In this document: positions 1-8,632 of the stretch, piece by piece | How the letters are laid out: every line of letters starts with the position of its first letter | Numbering within the stretch: position 1 is the first letter of the stretch | NCBI RefSeq assembly: GCF_900187505.1 | Contig: NZ_FYDL01000004.1 | Span: 133,359 to 197,358 of the forward strand | Reading direction: 5' to 3' | DNA from: Pseudomonas sp. Irchel s3h17 | GTDB taxonomy: Bacteria; Pseudomonadota; Gammaproteobacteria; Pseudomonadales; Pseudomonadaceae | DNA: 64,000 nucleotides | Notes under the pieces: model-generated | Seen by the model: the letters and a program-made list of their open reading frames with translations, nothing else | The model's database searches: none | Told to the model about the DNA's origin: nothing | Made by a program: the position numbers and the translations under genes

Positions 1-111
1 AACCGATGGATGCGGTGTGCCTGAGACAACGGGCTGGACGCTTTCAGGGGCGCTTCGCACCCCAGCGGGAGCAAGCTCCCTCGCCACAGGGAAACCCGAT
101 TGCCCGCTCCA

Positions 112-186
112 GGCCTGGACTACCTGGCCAAACCGGTGAAACCGGCGGCGCTGCGCGCCCTGTTGAGCCGGCATTTGCCGTTGTAG
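112..186 (+). pseudogene. 3' fragment of a receiver-domain gene, copy 1
   Basis: The 25 codons read GLDYLAKPVKPAALRALL followed by SRHLPL and TAG. This is the usual C-terminus of a response-regulator receiver domain, with the conserved Lys-Pro pair. The frame has a stop at 22-24 and no upstream receiver sequence, so this copy is only a fragment. The intact gene, probably a hybrid kinase or response regulator, should end just left of the window. Confidence 0.75.
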
Positions 187-371
187 TCGACACACCGAGG
201 AAAGGACAGATAACCCGTGGCGAGGGAGCTTGCTCCCGCTCGGTTGCGCAGCAACCGTAAAACCGATGGATGCGGTGTGCCTGAGACAACGGGCTGGACG
301 CTTTCAGGGGCGCTTCGCACCCCAGCGGGAGCAAGCTCCCTCGCCACAGGGAAAGCCGATTGCCCGCTCCA

Positions 372-446
372 GGCCTGGACTACCTGGCCAAACCGGTGAA
401 GCCGGCGGCGCTGCGCGCCTTGTTGAGTCGGCATTTGCCGTTGTAG
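372..446 (+). pseudogene. 3' fragment of a receiver-domain gene, copy 2
   Basis: This is the second copy of the same 25-codon receiver tail with TAG stop, inside the 260-bp repeat. It differs from copy 1 by a few substitutions. No start codon or upstream domain is attached. Confidence 0.75.
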
Positions 447-631
447 TCGACACACCGAGGAAAGGACAGATAACCCGTGGCGAGGGAGCTTGCTCCCGCT
501 CGGTTGCGCAGCAACCGTACAACCGATGGATGCGGTGTGCCTGAGACAACGGGCTGGATGCATTTAGCGGCACTTCGCGCCCCAGCGGGAGCAAGCTCCC
601 TCGCCACAGGGAACCCCGATTGCCCGCTCCA

Positions 632-706
632 GGCCTGGACTACCTGGCCAAACCGGTGAAACCGGCGGCGCTGCGCGCCTTGTTGAGCCGGCATTTGCCG
701 TTGTAG
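632..706 (+). pseudogene. 3' fragment of a receiver-domain gene, copy 3
   Basis: This is the third copy of the receiver-domain tail, again ending in TAG. The following REP, the partial fourth repeat and then rmuC show where the duplication ended. Confidence 0.75.
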
Positions 707-879
707 TCGACACACCGTGGAAGGGACAGCCAACCCGTGGCGAGGGAGCTTGCTCCCGCTCGGTTGCGCAGCAACCGTAAAACCGATGGATGCGGTGTGT
801 CTGAGACAGCGGGCTGGACGCTTTCAGGGGCGCTTCGCACCCCAGCGGGAGCAAGCTCCCTCGCCACAAGGAAACCCGA

Positions 880-2358
880 TTACTCGGGCAATTCGGCCAG
901 GCCATCTACATCGGTCATCGCCCGCTCCAGCAATTCCGCTGGCAGGCTCTTGCTGGCCCGGGCGCCCAGCAGCTTGAGCTGCTCGCTACGGCTGACCAGG
1001 TTGCCACGGCCGTCGGTCAGCTTGTTGCGCGCGGCACTGTAGGCTTTATCCAGTTGCTGCAAGCGATTGCCGACCTCGTCCAGATCTTGAATAAACAGTA
1101 CAAACTTGTCGTACAGCCACCCAGCACGCTCGGCGATTTCCCGCGCGTTCTGGCTCTGCCGCTCCTGCTTCCACAGGCTGTCGATGACGCGCAAGGTGGC
1201 CAGCAACGTGGTTGGACTGACAATCACGATGTGTCGATCGAAAGCTTCCTGGAACAGGTTCGGCTCGGCCTGCAAGGCTGCCGAAAAGGCGGCCTCGATG
1301 GGCACGAAGAGCAACACGAAATCGAGGCTGTGCAGACCGTCCAGACGCTTGTAGTCCTTGTCGGACAGACCTTTGACGTGGTTGCGCAACGACTGCACGT
1401 GCTGTTTGAGTGCGGCCTGGCCCACCGCCGTGTCGTCGGCGGCGACATACTGTTGATAGGCCGTGAGGCTGACCTTGGAGTCGACCACCACCTGCTTGTC
1501 GCCGGGCAGGTAAATCAGCACGTCCGGCTGGAAGCGCTCGCCATCCGGCCCCTTGAGGCTGACTTGCGTCTGGTACTCACGGCCCTTCTCGAGACCTGCG
1601 TGCTCCAGCACCCGCTCAAGAATCAGCTCGCCCCAGTTACCCTGGGTTTTCTGGCCCTTGAGCGCGCGCGTCAGGTTGGTCGCCTCATCGCTCAACCGCA
1701 GGTTCAATTGCTGCAAGCGCTCCAGCTCCTTGGCCAGCGAAAAACGCTCGCGGGCTTCGGCCTGATAGCTTTCCTCGACGCGCTTTTCAAAGGATTGAAT
1801 GCGTTCTTTCAACGGATCGAGCAACTGCCCCAGGCGCTGCTGGCTGGTTTCGGCAAAGCGCTGCTCGCGCTCATCGAAGATTTTCCCGGCCAGTTCGGCA
1901 AACTGCGCGCGCAACTCATCCCGTGAGCCCTGCAGGTCGTTCAGGCGCTGTTGATGGCTTTCCTGCTGCTCGCGCAACTCGGCATGGAGTGAGGCGGCCT
2001 GGGCGTCCAGGCGTCGCAATTCGGTTTCCTTGCTGCTGCGCTCAAGGTTCCAGGCATGGGCCGCGTCACGGGCATTGTCACGCTCGATCTGCAACAGCTC
2101 GACCTCACGGCGCACGGCAGCCAGGTCGGCTTGCTTGGCGGCGTTGGCCTGCCCCAGGTCACTGATCTCGTCGCGGCTGGCATCGAGCTGTGCATTAAGG
2201 CCGTCCTGCGCCATCTGCGCAGTGCTCAGGCGTTCTTGCAGCAGTGAAAACCCGGACTGTGCCACACCCAGGCGTCGTTGCAGCTGCCACGCCAATACCA
2301 GCAATGGCAATGCAGCGCCCGCCAGCCCCAGCAACACACTGGTCAAGTCCACAGCCAT
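880..2358 (-). CDS. rmuC: DNA recombination protein RmuC
   Basis: This 492-residue protein has an N-terminal membrane segment (about 6-25), a long coiled coil (about 30-230) and a C-terminal RmuC domain. NWGE (241-244) and the PDVLIYLPGDKQVVVDSK stretch (DSK at 293-295) fit the restriction-nuclease-like core of the family. RmuC limits inversions and rearrangements at short inverted repeats, although its biochemical activity is not settled. The stop codon directly abuts the tandem REP array. It is probably transcribed alone or with the small upstream gene at 2420-2743. Confidence 0.95.
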   Translation of the reverse strand: MAVDLTSVLLGLAGAALPLLVLAWQLQRRLGVAQSGFSLLQERLSTAQMAQDGLNAQLDASRDEISDLGQANAAKQADLAAVRREVELLQIERDNARDAAHAWNLERSSKETELRRLDAQAASLHAELREQQESHQQRLNDLQGSRDELRAQFAELAGKIFDEREQRFAETSQQRLGQLLDPLKERIQSFEKRVEESYQAEARERFSLAKELERLQQLNLRLSDEATNLTRALKGQKTQGNWGELILERVLEHAGLEKGREYQTQVSLKGPDGERFQPDVLIYLPGDKQVVVDSKVSLTAYQQYVAADDTAVGQAALKQHVQSLRNHVKGLSDKDYKRLDGLHSLDFVLLFVPIEAAFSAALQAEPNLFQEAFDRHIVIVSPTTLLATLRVIDSLWKQERQSQNAREIAERAGWLYDKFVLFIQDLDEVGNRLQQLDKAYSAARNKLTDGRGNLVSRSEQLKLLGARASKSLPAELLERAMTDVDGLAELPE

Positions 2359-2419
2359 GACGACTCCCGCCGAAGAATTAAAGCCCGAAGGTTAACCAAG
2401 CCATCGAGGCTTGGACAGC

Positions 2420-2743
2420 TCAGTCTTCGATCTGGCCCAATTCGCGCTGGGCACGCCGGTCCCCGGCCCGAGCGGCCTGGCGCAGCAGGTCCTGGCCTAT
2501 GCGGCGGTCCCGGGCATTGCCGCACTCGCGGCACATCAACTGGCCCAGGCGACTTTGCGCTGCCACCACACCTTCACGGGCCGGCGCCTTGAGCAAGTGG
2601 CCGGCAAGATGCTTGACGCTCGGGTTTTCCCCCAGGCGCGGACTGTCGAGCAACCATTCGGCCACACGCATCGTAAAGCGCTTGGGCGGGGTAACACTTG
2701 AGGGTACGTCGGTAACAGAGGTTGATACTGAGCGAAACTTCAT
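2420..2743 (-). CDS. Conserved hypothetical protein, Sel1-like C-terminus
   Basis: From the ATG at 2743 the product is 107 residues. The C-terminal part (VAAQSRLGQLMCRECGNARDR, then IGQDLLRQAARAGDRRAQREL) resembles one or two Sel1-type helical repeats, which act in protein-protein contacts. No signal peptide or membrane segment is visible. The frame is open further upstream to 2851, but the extension looks unlike coding sequence, and MKFRSVS is the sensible start even though it lacks a strong ribosome site. It lies 61 bp before rmuC on the same strand and may be cotranscribed. Confidence 0.7.
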   Translation of the reverse strand: MKFRSVSTSVTDVPSSVTPPKRFTMRVAEWLLDSPRLGENPSVKHLAGHLLKAPAREGVVAAQSRLGQLMCRECGNARDRRIGQDLLRQAARAGDRRAQRELGQIED

Positions 2744-3728
2744 AAAGCACTGTGGGGCAGATCGGAAGGCGCGCAACTTTACTCCTTTTTTCGTACAGGT
2801 AAAGCCGAAAAAAACCCTGCACGCCCGTCCTAGAGCAAGCGCTCGGGACAATCCACAGAAGCTGTGGATAACTCAGTGGACAACCCTCCTCGAACTCGCC
2901 AGAAGCCTTGTGGAATGGGGCCTGCGTTCAAACTGACGCTTTTTTCACCAGTAAAAAAAAGCGATGTTTTTCATTGACTTAAACTTTCACTACAGGCACC
3001 CACTGTGCTTGAGGGTGAAATGACAGAGTGGTGACAGCCTGCGCAACTAATGTGCACAAGTCCCGATGAGGCGGTTATATCGGCGCACTTTTTTCGTGCG
3101 GATGACTGCCAACCCGTAACACCCGGAGGGACTGTCCGCAGTCCAGCACTCACTTGAAGCCGTTACCTCCCCGCATTTGTTGTCACAATTGTGTGCTGCC
3201 CTGCCATGGCGCCGATTGACCGTCGGCTACCGAAGACCCCAGGACCTGTAACCAAATGTTTTTTGCCTAGCACACTTCCATTCCCCAATTCAATCCGTTA
3301 GTATCCCCGGCGTTAGTACCAAGCTGAAAGTCAATTCTGGTCGAACGACACCCGCGGTATACCTTCCCTAAAGAGAAGCCTCTACCGACACCACGGGATC
3401 GACCACCTCGATGGTTTCCAGGTAATGCTTGCGGCAACACGGCCTTTGAATCGAATGCAAAGGGTGTTGCGAAGCTCACTTACTCTGACCGAACCAACCT
3501 GCAAATTGATCAGGATCTTCACCCCGGGCCCAGAACCTTTGCCCTTGATGTGTTGCCTGCCCTCCTAAGTACCTACCTGCCGGCCCAAGCGCGCAAAAAT
3601 CATAGCGCTTCAACTGGCTGCTTTGTTCCAGTCGGGTTCTTCGTTCGATCAATGGTGATCGACGTTACTGGAACGTTTTAACGTTGCACGGTTCTTATCC
3701 GTGTCATTTGTAGGAACACCTAATAACT
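2744..3728. other. 985-bp region without a convincing gene
   Basis: No ORF here looks like a protein gene. Visible elements are a perfect DnaA-box sequence on the minus strand (TTATCCACA, 2863-2871), an A/T hairpin (CGCTTTTTT at 2938-2946 with AAAAAAAAGCG at 2953-2963), a TTGACT element near 2974, a short inverted repeat GGACTG/CAGTCC near 3131-3146, and TGGTGATCGACG and AACGTTTTAACGTT motifs just before the next gene. It could hold a small RNA or a long leader for the gene at 3729. I do not recognise a known RNA family. Confidence 0.5.
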
Positions 3729-3953
3729 ATGTCTACTCAAATCCACACTCAGGATGCCATTCGCACCCTAACCAACGCCTTCGCACCAATGAACTGCCTG
3801 ATCATGGCCGCTCGCAAAGGCTGCTTCAGCTTCACCCTGGTCAACGAACACGGCATCGCTCGTCACAGCGAACGCCTGTACCCCGACCAGTACTCCAGCG
3901 CCGAGCCGCTGCAGGCCGTGATCGAGCGTACCCGTCAGGCACTGGTTGCCTGA
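3729..3953 (+). CDS. Small conserved hypothetical protein
   Basis: This is a 74-residue soluble protein starting MSTQIHTQDA. It has no recognisable domain, signal peptide or membrane helix. The start follows a weak AGGAACACC ribosome site. The composition is typical of a real gene, and it is followed by a clear terminator at 3978-4010, so it is likely a monocistronic unit. The long non-coding stretch upstream may be its leader. I cannot assign a function. Confidence 0.75.
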   Translation: MSTQIHTQDAIRTLTNAFAPMNCLIMAARKGCFSFTLVNEHGIARHSERLYPDQYSSAEPLQAVIERTRQALVA

Positions 3954-3977
3954 AGCGCCAGAAAGGCTGAAAACCCT

Positions 3978-4010
3978 GAAAGCCCTGCTGAAAATGCGGG
4001 GCTTTTTATT
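3978..4010 (+). terminator. Rho-independent terminator
   Basis: AAAGCCCTGC, a short loop, then GCGGGGCTTTTTATT form a hairpin with a T tract just after the 74-residue gene. Confidence 0.75.
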
Positions 4011-4231
4011 GCCCGATGTTTCTCCAGCCGCGGTTCCGGCTTAAGCACCAACCGGTATAAGGTTTATAACTGGAAGCCGTAAATATTTTAAAAACAGTCC
4101 TTTACAGCGCGAAATTGACACTAGACTTCAACTCAAGCGGCCTGATCCGCTTCCGGCGAGCCTGAGTCGACCCACTGCTGCCAAGCCCACCCATTCAGGT
4201 ATCGCCGCCCATTCCACACTTCGAGGGTTTT

Positions 4232-4714
4232 ATGGGTATCGCCGCCAGCGAACTGTGCCGCTTTGTGATCCGCCCCACATTGATTTATCTGGGGCGCCAC
4301 AGCACGACAGCTGAAGCCTTGCTACTGGGGGTCGCAGCCAGTCAATCCGCCCTGGGTTCCGCCCTGCATGACCGCCGTGGACACGGCCTGTACCGGATTG
4401 CCGAGCTTCGCCACCAGGCACTCTGGGATCACTACCTGGCGCGGGACCCGGATCGCGCCAGCCTGGTGCGTGGCCTCGCCAGCCAGCACGCCTTTCTCAG
4501 CGGCCCGCACCTGGAACTGACCGTGAACCTGCGCTACGCCACCGCCATCGCCTGGTTACTGATAGAAGAACAAAACACCCCCCTCCCCGAAGCAGATGAT
4601 CTGCTGGGTATGGCGCGAATCTGGCGCCAGACCTTCCAGCCTCAAGGACGCCTGCGCGATTTCACCTGCGCCTGGCAAGCCTGTGTATCACCCGTGAATC
4701 AGATCGCCTGCTGA
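4232..4714 (+). CDS. Conserved hypothetical protein
   Basis: This is a 160-residue, mostly helical protein beginning MGIAASELCRF. It is encoded just before fadL on the same strand, with a 146-bp gap. No catalytic motif, signal peptide or clear transmembrane helix can be seen. Its length and position match a conserved Pseudomonas protein that sits next to the fadL/glutathione peroxidase genes. Its function is unknown. Confidence 0.75.
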   Translation: MGIAASELCRFVIRPTLIYLGRHSTTAEALLLGVAASQSALGSALHDRRGHGLYRIAELRHQALWDHYLARDPDRASLVRGLASQHAFLSGPHLELTVNLRYATAIAWLLIEEQNTPLPEADDLLGMARIWRQTFQPQGRLRDFTCAWQACVSPVNQIAC

Positions 4715-4860
4715 GCAGCCAAAACTGCAAGATCGTAAAAAAAGCCGCGATTCTAGTCGGATTGTCCTACAAAACCGCTCTATCTCAAGGCATACAGCCT
4801 ATGGCGCTGAAGCAAAAATGTTGGTAATTTCCGCCCCGGTGATCACCGGGAGTTCTAATA

Positions 4861-6132
4861 ATGAAAAAAGTAATGCTCAAAACCACGCTTGGCCTCGCCG
4901 TTACAATGGCATCCACCCAGATCTTCGCAGCTGGCTTCGCCATCAACGAGCAAAGCATCAGTGGGATGGGTACTGGATTCGCCGGGCGTTCTTCTGTCGC
5001 AGATGATGCAAGCACCATTTTCGGTAACCCTGCCGGCATGTCGCGCCTCAAGCGCGAACAAGTCACCGGCGGTGTCGCCATGCTCGACGCTCACACCGAT
5101 ATCAACCATGCCACCTCCAACCCCAATGGCGGCACCAACCAAGGCGACATGGTTCCGTTCATCGCCGTGCCAATGGGCTACTACGTCAAGCCAATCGATG
5201 ACCAATGGGCCGTCGGCGTCGGCATGTATGCCCCGTTTGGCCTGGTCACCGACTACGAGAACGGTTTTGCCGGCAAATACTTCGGCAGCAAGAGTGATGT
5301 AAAAGTCGTCACCCTGCAGCCAACCGTTTCCTACGCGTTCAACGACAAGGTCTCGATCGGTTTTGGTCCAACCATCAACCGTATCGAAGGGGTCCTGGAG
5401 TCCGACCTGTCGATTACCCAGGCTGCGCCTGACGGACACGTGCGCATCAAGGGCGACGACACCGCGCTGGGCTACAACATCGGTGTCCTGGCACAACTGA
5501 CCGACAGCACCCGTGTCGGCCTGACCTACCACTCGAAAGTGAAGTACAAGCTCGAGGGCAACACCAAGATCAACTATGGCTTGCTGCCGCTGGCAGGCCA
5601 GAGCAAGGACCAGAAGTACGACGCGTCCCTGGACCTGACCACCCCTGAATCGGTGGATTTCTCGGTGACTCACGAGCTGGACGACCAGTGGACCCTGTAC
5701 GCAGGCAGCACCTGGACTCGCTGGAGCCGCCTGAAAGAAATCACCGTCGAGAACAAAGGCGTTCCAGGCGTACTGGGCGGACAATTCGGCGAAATCACCG
5801 AAGAACAGAACTGGCACGACACCTGGGCTCACGCCATCGGTGCTTCGTACCAGCTGAACAAGCAGTGGGTCCTGCGTACCGGTCTGTCGTTTGACCAGGC
5901 ACCGACCAACAACGTGGATCGCTCCCCGCGTATCCCGACGGGCGATCGCAAGATCTTCAGCCTGGGCGCTGGCTGGAGCCCGACCGATGACCTGACCATC
6001 GACCTGGCCTACTCCTACCTCAAGGAAGAAGCGGTCAAGGTCAACAACAGCAACGACCTCGGCCAAAGCTACAACGCCAAGTATGAAAACTGGGCGAACG
6101 GTTTCGGTGTCGGCGCGACCTACCGCTTCTGA
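4861..6132 (+). CDS. fadL: FadL-type outer-membrane transport protein
   Basis: This is a 423-residue outer-membrane beta-barrel of the FadL/OmpP1/TodX family, which passes long-chain fatty acids or other hydrophobic compounds. Residues 1-23 form a signal peptide ending in FAAG. The mature N-terminus has the family plug motif (GFAINEQSISGMG, then NPAGMSRL). The last residue is Phe, as expected for Bam-dependent barrels. The ribosome site GGGAG lies 9 bp before ATG. A strong bidirectional terminator follows at 6171-6210. The exact substrate cannot be read from the sequence. Confidence 0.93.
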   Translation: MKKVMLKTTLGLAVTMASTQIFAAGFAINEQSISGMGTGFAGRSSVADDASTIFGNPAGMSRLKREQVTGGVAMLDAHTDINHATSNPNGGTNQGDMVPFIAVPMGYYVKPIDDQWAVGVGMYAPFGLVTDYENGFAGKYFGSKSDVKVVTLQPTVSYAFNDKVSIGFGPTINRIEGVLESDLSITQAAPDGHVRIKGDDTALGYNIGVLAQLTDSTRVGLTYHSKVKYKLEGNTKINYGLLPLAGQSKDQKYDASLDLTTPESVDFSVTHELDDQWTLYAGSTWTRWSRLKEITVENKGVPGVLGGQFGEITEEQNWHDTWAHAIGASYQLNKQWVLRTGLSFDQAPTNNVDRSPRIPTGDRKIFSLGAGWSPTDDLTIDLAYSYLKEEAVKVNNSNDLGQSYNAKYENWANGFGVGATYRF

Positions 6133-6170
6133 TTCACGGCGAGCCTGAAGGGCTCGCTCGCTTGAATCGC

Positions 6171-6210
6171 AAAAAAGCCCCGCTCTCTGGCACAGAGGCG
6201 GGGCTTTTTA
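6171..6210. terminator. Bidirectional Rho-independent terminator
   Basis: AAAAAAGCCCCGC and GCGGGGCTTTTTA pair across a short loop, with A and T tracts on the two sides. It can serve both the fadL gene (+) and the convergent peroxidase gene (-). Confidence 0.9.
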
Positions 6211-6221
6211 GTGGGCGCCGA

Positions 6222-6773
6222 TCAGGGCCTGGAAGCCAGCGCCTGCTCCACGGCCCGGATGAACTCGGGGTTATCGGGCTTGGTCAGGCTGGAGAAGTTC
6301 CCGATCACCTTGCCCTGGCGATCGACCACGTACTTGTAGAAGTTCCACTTCGGCGAACTGCTTTGCTCGGCCAGTATCTTGAACAGATGCACGGCGTCGG
6401 GGCCACGGACTTTCTGCATCTCGGTCATGGTGAACGTCACACCGTAGTTCACGTAGCAGACCTTGGCCGTCTCGGCGCCGTCCCCGGACTCTTGCTTGAA
6501 GTCATTGGACGGAACGCCAAGCATCTCCAGCCCTTGCCCCTTGTAACGCTGGTACAGCGCCTCAAGGCCTTTGAACTGGGGGGCGAAACCACAGAAGCTG
6601 GCCGTGTTGACCACCACCAGCGGTTTACCCGCAAAGCGCTGGCACAGGTCGATGGAGTCCTTGGCATGCAACCGGGTCAACGACCCCGAATACAACGGCG
6701 GACACCCGGCCGCCAGTGCCGAACCTGCCACGGCCAGAACAAGAGCGGGAACAGCCAGCCAGCGCAGTGGCAT
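6222..6773 (-). CDS. Glutathione peroxidase family protein, exported
   Basis: From ATG 6773 the product is 183 residues with an N-terminal signal sequence (about 1-22). The catalytic cysteine is Cys61 in NTASFCGF. The WNFYKYVVD motif supplies the usual Trp and Asn. The family motif NQF is NDF here, so the active-site Gln is replaced by Asp. The family reduces peroxides with thioredoxin or glutathione as donor. TTG 6788 and ATG 6782 are possible earlier starts, but TTGAGGA spaced 9 bp before 6773 favours MPLRW. It lies downstream of the MFS gene and a 40-residue ORF on the same strand. Confidence 0.88.
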   Translation of the reverse strand: MPLRWLAVPALVLAVAGSALAAGCPPLYSGSLTRLHAKDSIDLCQRFAGKPLVVVNTASFCGFAPQFKGLEALYQRYKGQGLEMLGVPSNDFKQESGDGAETAKVCYVNYGVTFTMTEMQKVRGPDAVHLFKILAEQSSSPKWNFYKYVVDRQGKVIGNFSSLTKPDNPEFIRAVEQALASRP

Positions 6774-6843
6774 ATCGAGCATCCTCAAGAAATCGTCAGG
6801 GGGCGACGGTACTCGCCCTCCCCCGCCCGTAGCAAGGGACGAT

Positions 6844-6966
6844 TCAGCAAGCCCCCAACCCCAACTGCATCATCGCCAATCCGCCCTGATGCCAGCCCCA
6901 CCAGGCCAGCGCCAGCAGCAGCGCCCCACCCACCACCGCGGCGAGCCCGACGGCAATACGACTCAT
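6844..6966 (-). CDS. Small single-pass membrane protein (40 aa)
   Basis: The ATG overlaps the MFS stop codon (ATGA at 6963-6966), which indicates translational coupling. The peptide starts [14 protein letters not shown] and is almost entirely one hydrophobic helix, followed by a Trp-rich turn (WWGWH) and a short Gly/Leu tail ending in Cys. It is too short for ordinary gene finding. It may be an accessory subunit of the MFS transporter, but that is inference from position only. Confidence 0.6.
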   Translation of the reverse strand: MSRIAVGLAAVVGGALLLALAWWGWHQGGLAMMQLGLGAC

Positions 6967-8171
6967 GCGGCACCCGCCTGGGCCTGCAGGCGGGCCACCG
7001 GACGCTCACGCACCGGCCAGTTCAGGGCGGCAGCGAACAGACTGAGAAGAATCGCCACTTGCCAGATCAAGTCATAGTTTCCTGTTCGGTCGTAGACCAC
7101 CCCGCCCAACCAGCCGCCAAGGAATGAACCCAGCTGGTGAAAGAGGAAAACAATACCGCCCAGCATAGAGAGATTTCGGACCCCGAACAGCGTTGCGACC
7201 GTACCGTTGGTCAATGGCACGGTGGACAACCAGAGGAACCCCATGGCCATGCCGAACAGATAAGCACTGGTCTGCGTGACCGGCATCCACAGGAACAGGC
7301 CAATCACCACCGCACGCATCAGGTACAGCGCGGTCAGCAAACGCGGCTTGGACATGCGCCCGCCGAGCCAGCCCGCGGTGTAGGTACCAAAGATGTTGAA
7401 CAGGCCAATCAGTGCCAGCACCGTGGTGCCGACGCTGGCAGGCAGGTGTTGGTCCACCAGATACGCCGGCAAGTGCACGCCGATGAACACCACCTGGAAA
7501 CCACAGACGAAAAAGCCGAACGCCAGCAACCAGAAGCCTGAGTGCGAACAGGCTTCGCGCAGGGCCTCGGACAGTGTCTGCTCATGCCCCAGTACCGGCA
7601 GCGGTGCATCCTTGAGCATGCTGACCAGCGGCACGATCAGTGCCACCAGCATGCCCAGCACCAGCAGTGCCGTCGACCAGCCCAGCCAACCGATCAACCC
7701 CAGCGTGCCTGGCAACATGGCGAACTGGCCGAAGGAACCGGCGGCACTGGCAATGCCCATGGCCATACTGCGCTTTTCCGGTGGCACGGCACGGCCGACC
7801 ACGCCCAGGATCACTGAGAACGAGGTGCCGGAAAGGCCGAGGCCGATCAACAGGCCGGCACTCAACGACAGTGTCCAGGCAGAGTCGGACAGGCCCATGA
7901 ACACCAGGCCCACGGCGTACAACACGCCACCGACCCACACCACTTTCGCCGCGCCGAAGCGGTCCGCCAACGCGCCAGTGAAGGGTTGTGCCAGCCCCCA
8001 GATCAGGTTCTGCAAGGCGATGGCGAACGCAAACACTTCGCGCCCCCAGCCGAACTGGGCGCTCATCGGCGGCAGGAACAGGCCAAAGCCATGCCGTACA
8101 CCGAGTGACAACGCCAGAATCAGCGCACTCCCGAGCAAAACCCAACCACTGGTACGCCACATCGATGTCAT
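6963..8171 (-). CDS. MFS transporter
   Basis: This 402-residue protein has about twelve membrane helices and belongs to the major facilitator superfamily. The N-terminal part (LGVRHGFGLFLPPMS) and the loop DRFGAAKVVW are typical of the oxalate/formate or monocarboxylate-like MFS branch. The start at MTSMWRTSGW is chosen because GGAG lies 7 bp upstream. The longer frame to 8237 crosses the putative operator. The marR-family gene is immediately upstream and a matching palindrome lies between them, so regulation by that repressor is likely. Its substrate is unknown. Confidence 0.88.
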   Translation of the reverse strand: MTSMWRTSGWVLLGSALILALSLGVRHGFGLFLPPMSAQFGWGREVFAFAIALQNLIWGLAQPFTGALADRFGAAKVVWVGGVLYAVGLVFMGLSDSAWTLSLSAGLLIGLGLSGTSFSVILGVVGRAVPPEKRSMAMGIASAAGSFGQFAMLPGTLGLIGWLGWSTALLVLGMLVALIVPLVSMLKDAPLPVLGHEQTLSEALREACSHSGFWLLAFGFFVCGFQVVFIGVHLPAYLVDQHLPASVGTTVLALIGLFNIFGTYTAGWLGGRMSKPRLLTALYLMRAVVIGLFLWMPVTQTSAYLFGMAMGFLWLSTVPLTNGTVATLFGVRNLSMLGGIVFLFHQLGSFLGGWLGGVVYDRTGNYDLIWQVAILLSLFAAALNWPVRERPVARLQAQAGAA

Positions 8172-8187
8172 TGTTATTCTCCAATTA

Positions 8188-8201
8188 CGGGCATATACCC
8201 G
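8188..8201. promoter_or_regulatory. Putative MarR operator before the MFS gene
   Basis: CGGGCATATACCCG is a near-perfect palindrome 16 bp before the MFS start. It matches the element at 8633-8646 at 12 of 14 bases. Confidence 0.55.
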
Positions 8202-8223
8202 TTTAAAATCGAAAAAACCCGCT

Positions 8224-8628
8224 TCATGCGAGTTCATCCAGCAAGGCCAGCAAGGTGGCGCGCTTCTCGGCGCCCAGGCGATCGATCAGCCGTTGCTGGG
8301 CAGCTTCCCAGGCCGGCAAAGCCGCTGCCAGGCGTTCGCGCCCCGTGTCAGTCAGTTGCACGATGCGATTACGCTGGTCTTCTCCCTCAACCATGCGCAC
8401 CAGCCCCTCGCCTTCCAGCACCCGCAGGTTGCGCCCCAGCGTGCTGCGGTCCAGCCCCATGGCTTCAGCCAGGGCGGAAATACTCGGCTGATCCAGGCGC
8501 TGTAAATTGCACAGCAAGGAGTACTGCGCAACATTGATCCCGAAGCCGTCGAGGGCGCCGTCGTAAAACCTGCTGACGCCTCGAGCGGCGCGACGCAGGT
8601 TGGTGCATAAACATTGAGAAGCTAGCAT
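8224..8628 (-). CDS. MarR family transcriptional regulator
   Basis: This 134-residue protein has a winged helix in the middle (SISALAEAMGLDRSTLGRNLRVLEGEGLV) followed by a wing with basic residues (EGEDQRNRIVQLT). This is the classic MarR layout: a dimeric repressor released by small ligands. It is encoded directly upstream of the MFS gene on the same strand, and a shared palindrome precedes both genes, so it probably controls itself and the exporter. The frame is open to 8859 but the extension overlaps cobS antisense. Only about 4 bp separate the ATG from the palindrome, so a later start is possible. Confidence 0.85.
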   Translation of the reverse strand: MLASQCLCTNLRRAARGVSRFYDGALDGFGINVAQYSLLCNLQRLDQPSISALAEAMGLDRSTLGRNLRVLEGEGLVRMVEGEDQRNRIVQLTDTGRERLAAALPAWEAAQQRLIDRLGAEKRATLLALLDELA

Positions 8629-8632
8629 GGTG

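Larger units (their letters stand above)
1..880. repeat. 260-bp tandem repeat array, 3.4 copies
   Basis: The motif AACCGATGGATGCGG recurs at 1, 261, 521 and 781, an exact 260-bp period with only scattered substitutions. Each full unit holds a forward REP (63-87, 323-347, 583-607; the last, partial unit has 843-867), 25 codons of a receiver-domain gene end, and an inverted REP (217-243, 477-503, 737-763). The fourth copy stops at about 880, where the rmuC stop codon begins. The ORFs inside are repeats of the same sequence and not genes. The layout suggests tandem duplication of a REP doublet together with the tail of the upstream gene. Confidence 0.95.

Noticed and set aside
1..880. CRISPR array
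   Set aside because: The repeat unit is 260 bp and contiguous, with no unique spacers and no cas genes.
6..977. Several overlapping ORFs in the tandem repeat
   Set aside because: They repeat with the 260-bp unit on both strands and consist of REP sequence, so they are not protein genes.
2849..2871. Chromosome replication origin
   Set aside because: Only one perfect and one imperfect DnaA box, with no AT-rich unwinding region and no dnaA or dnaN nearby.
3267..3479. 70-codon minus-strand ORF in the large gap
   Set aside because: No ribosome site, no family likeness, and Arg/Gly-rich composition typical of chance frames.
4855..6066. 403-codon frame antisense to fadL
   Set aside because: Shadow of the real beta-barrel gene.
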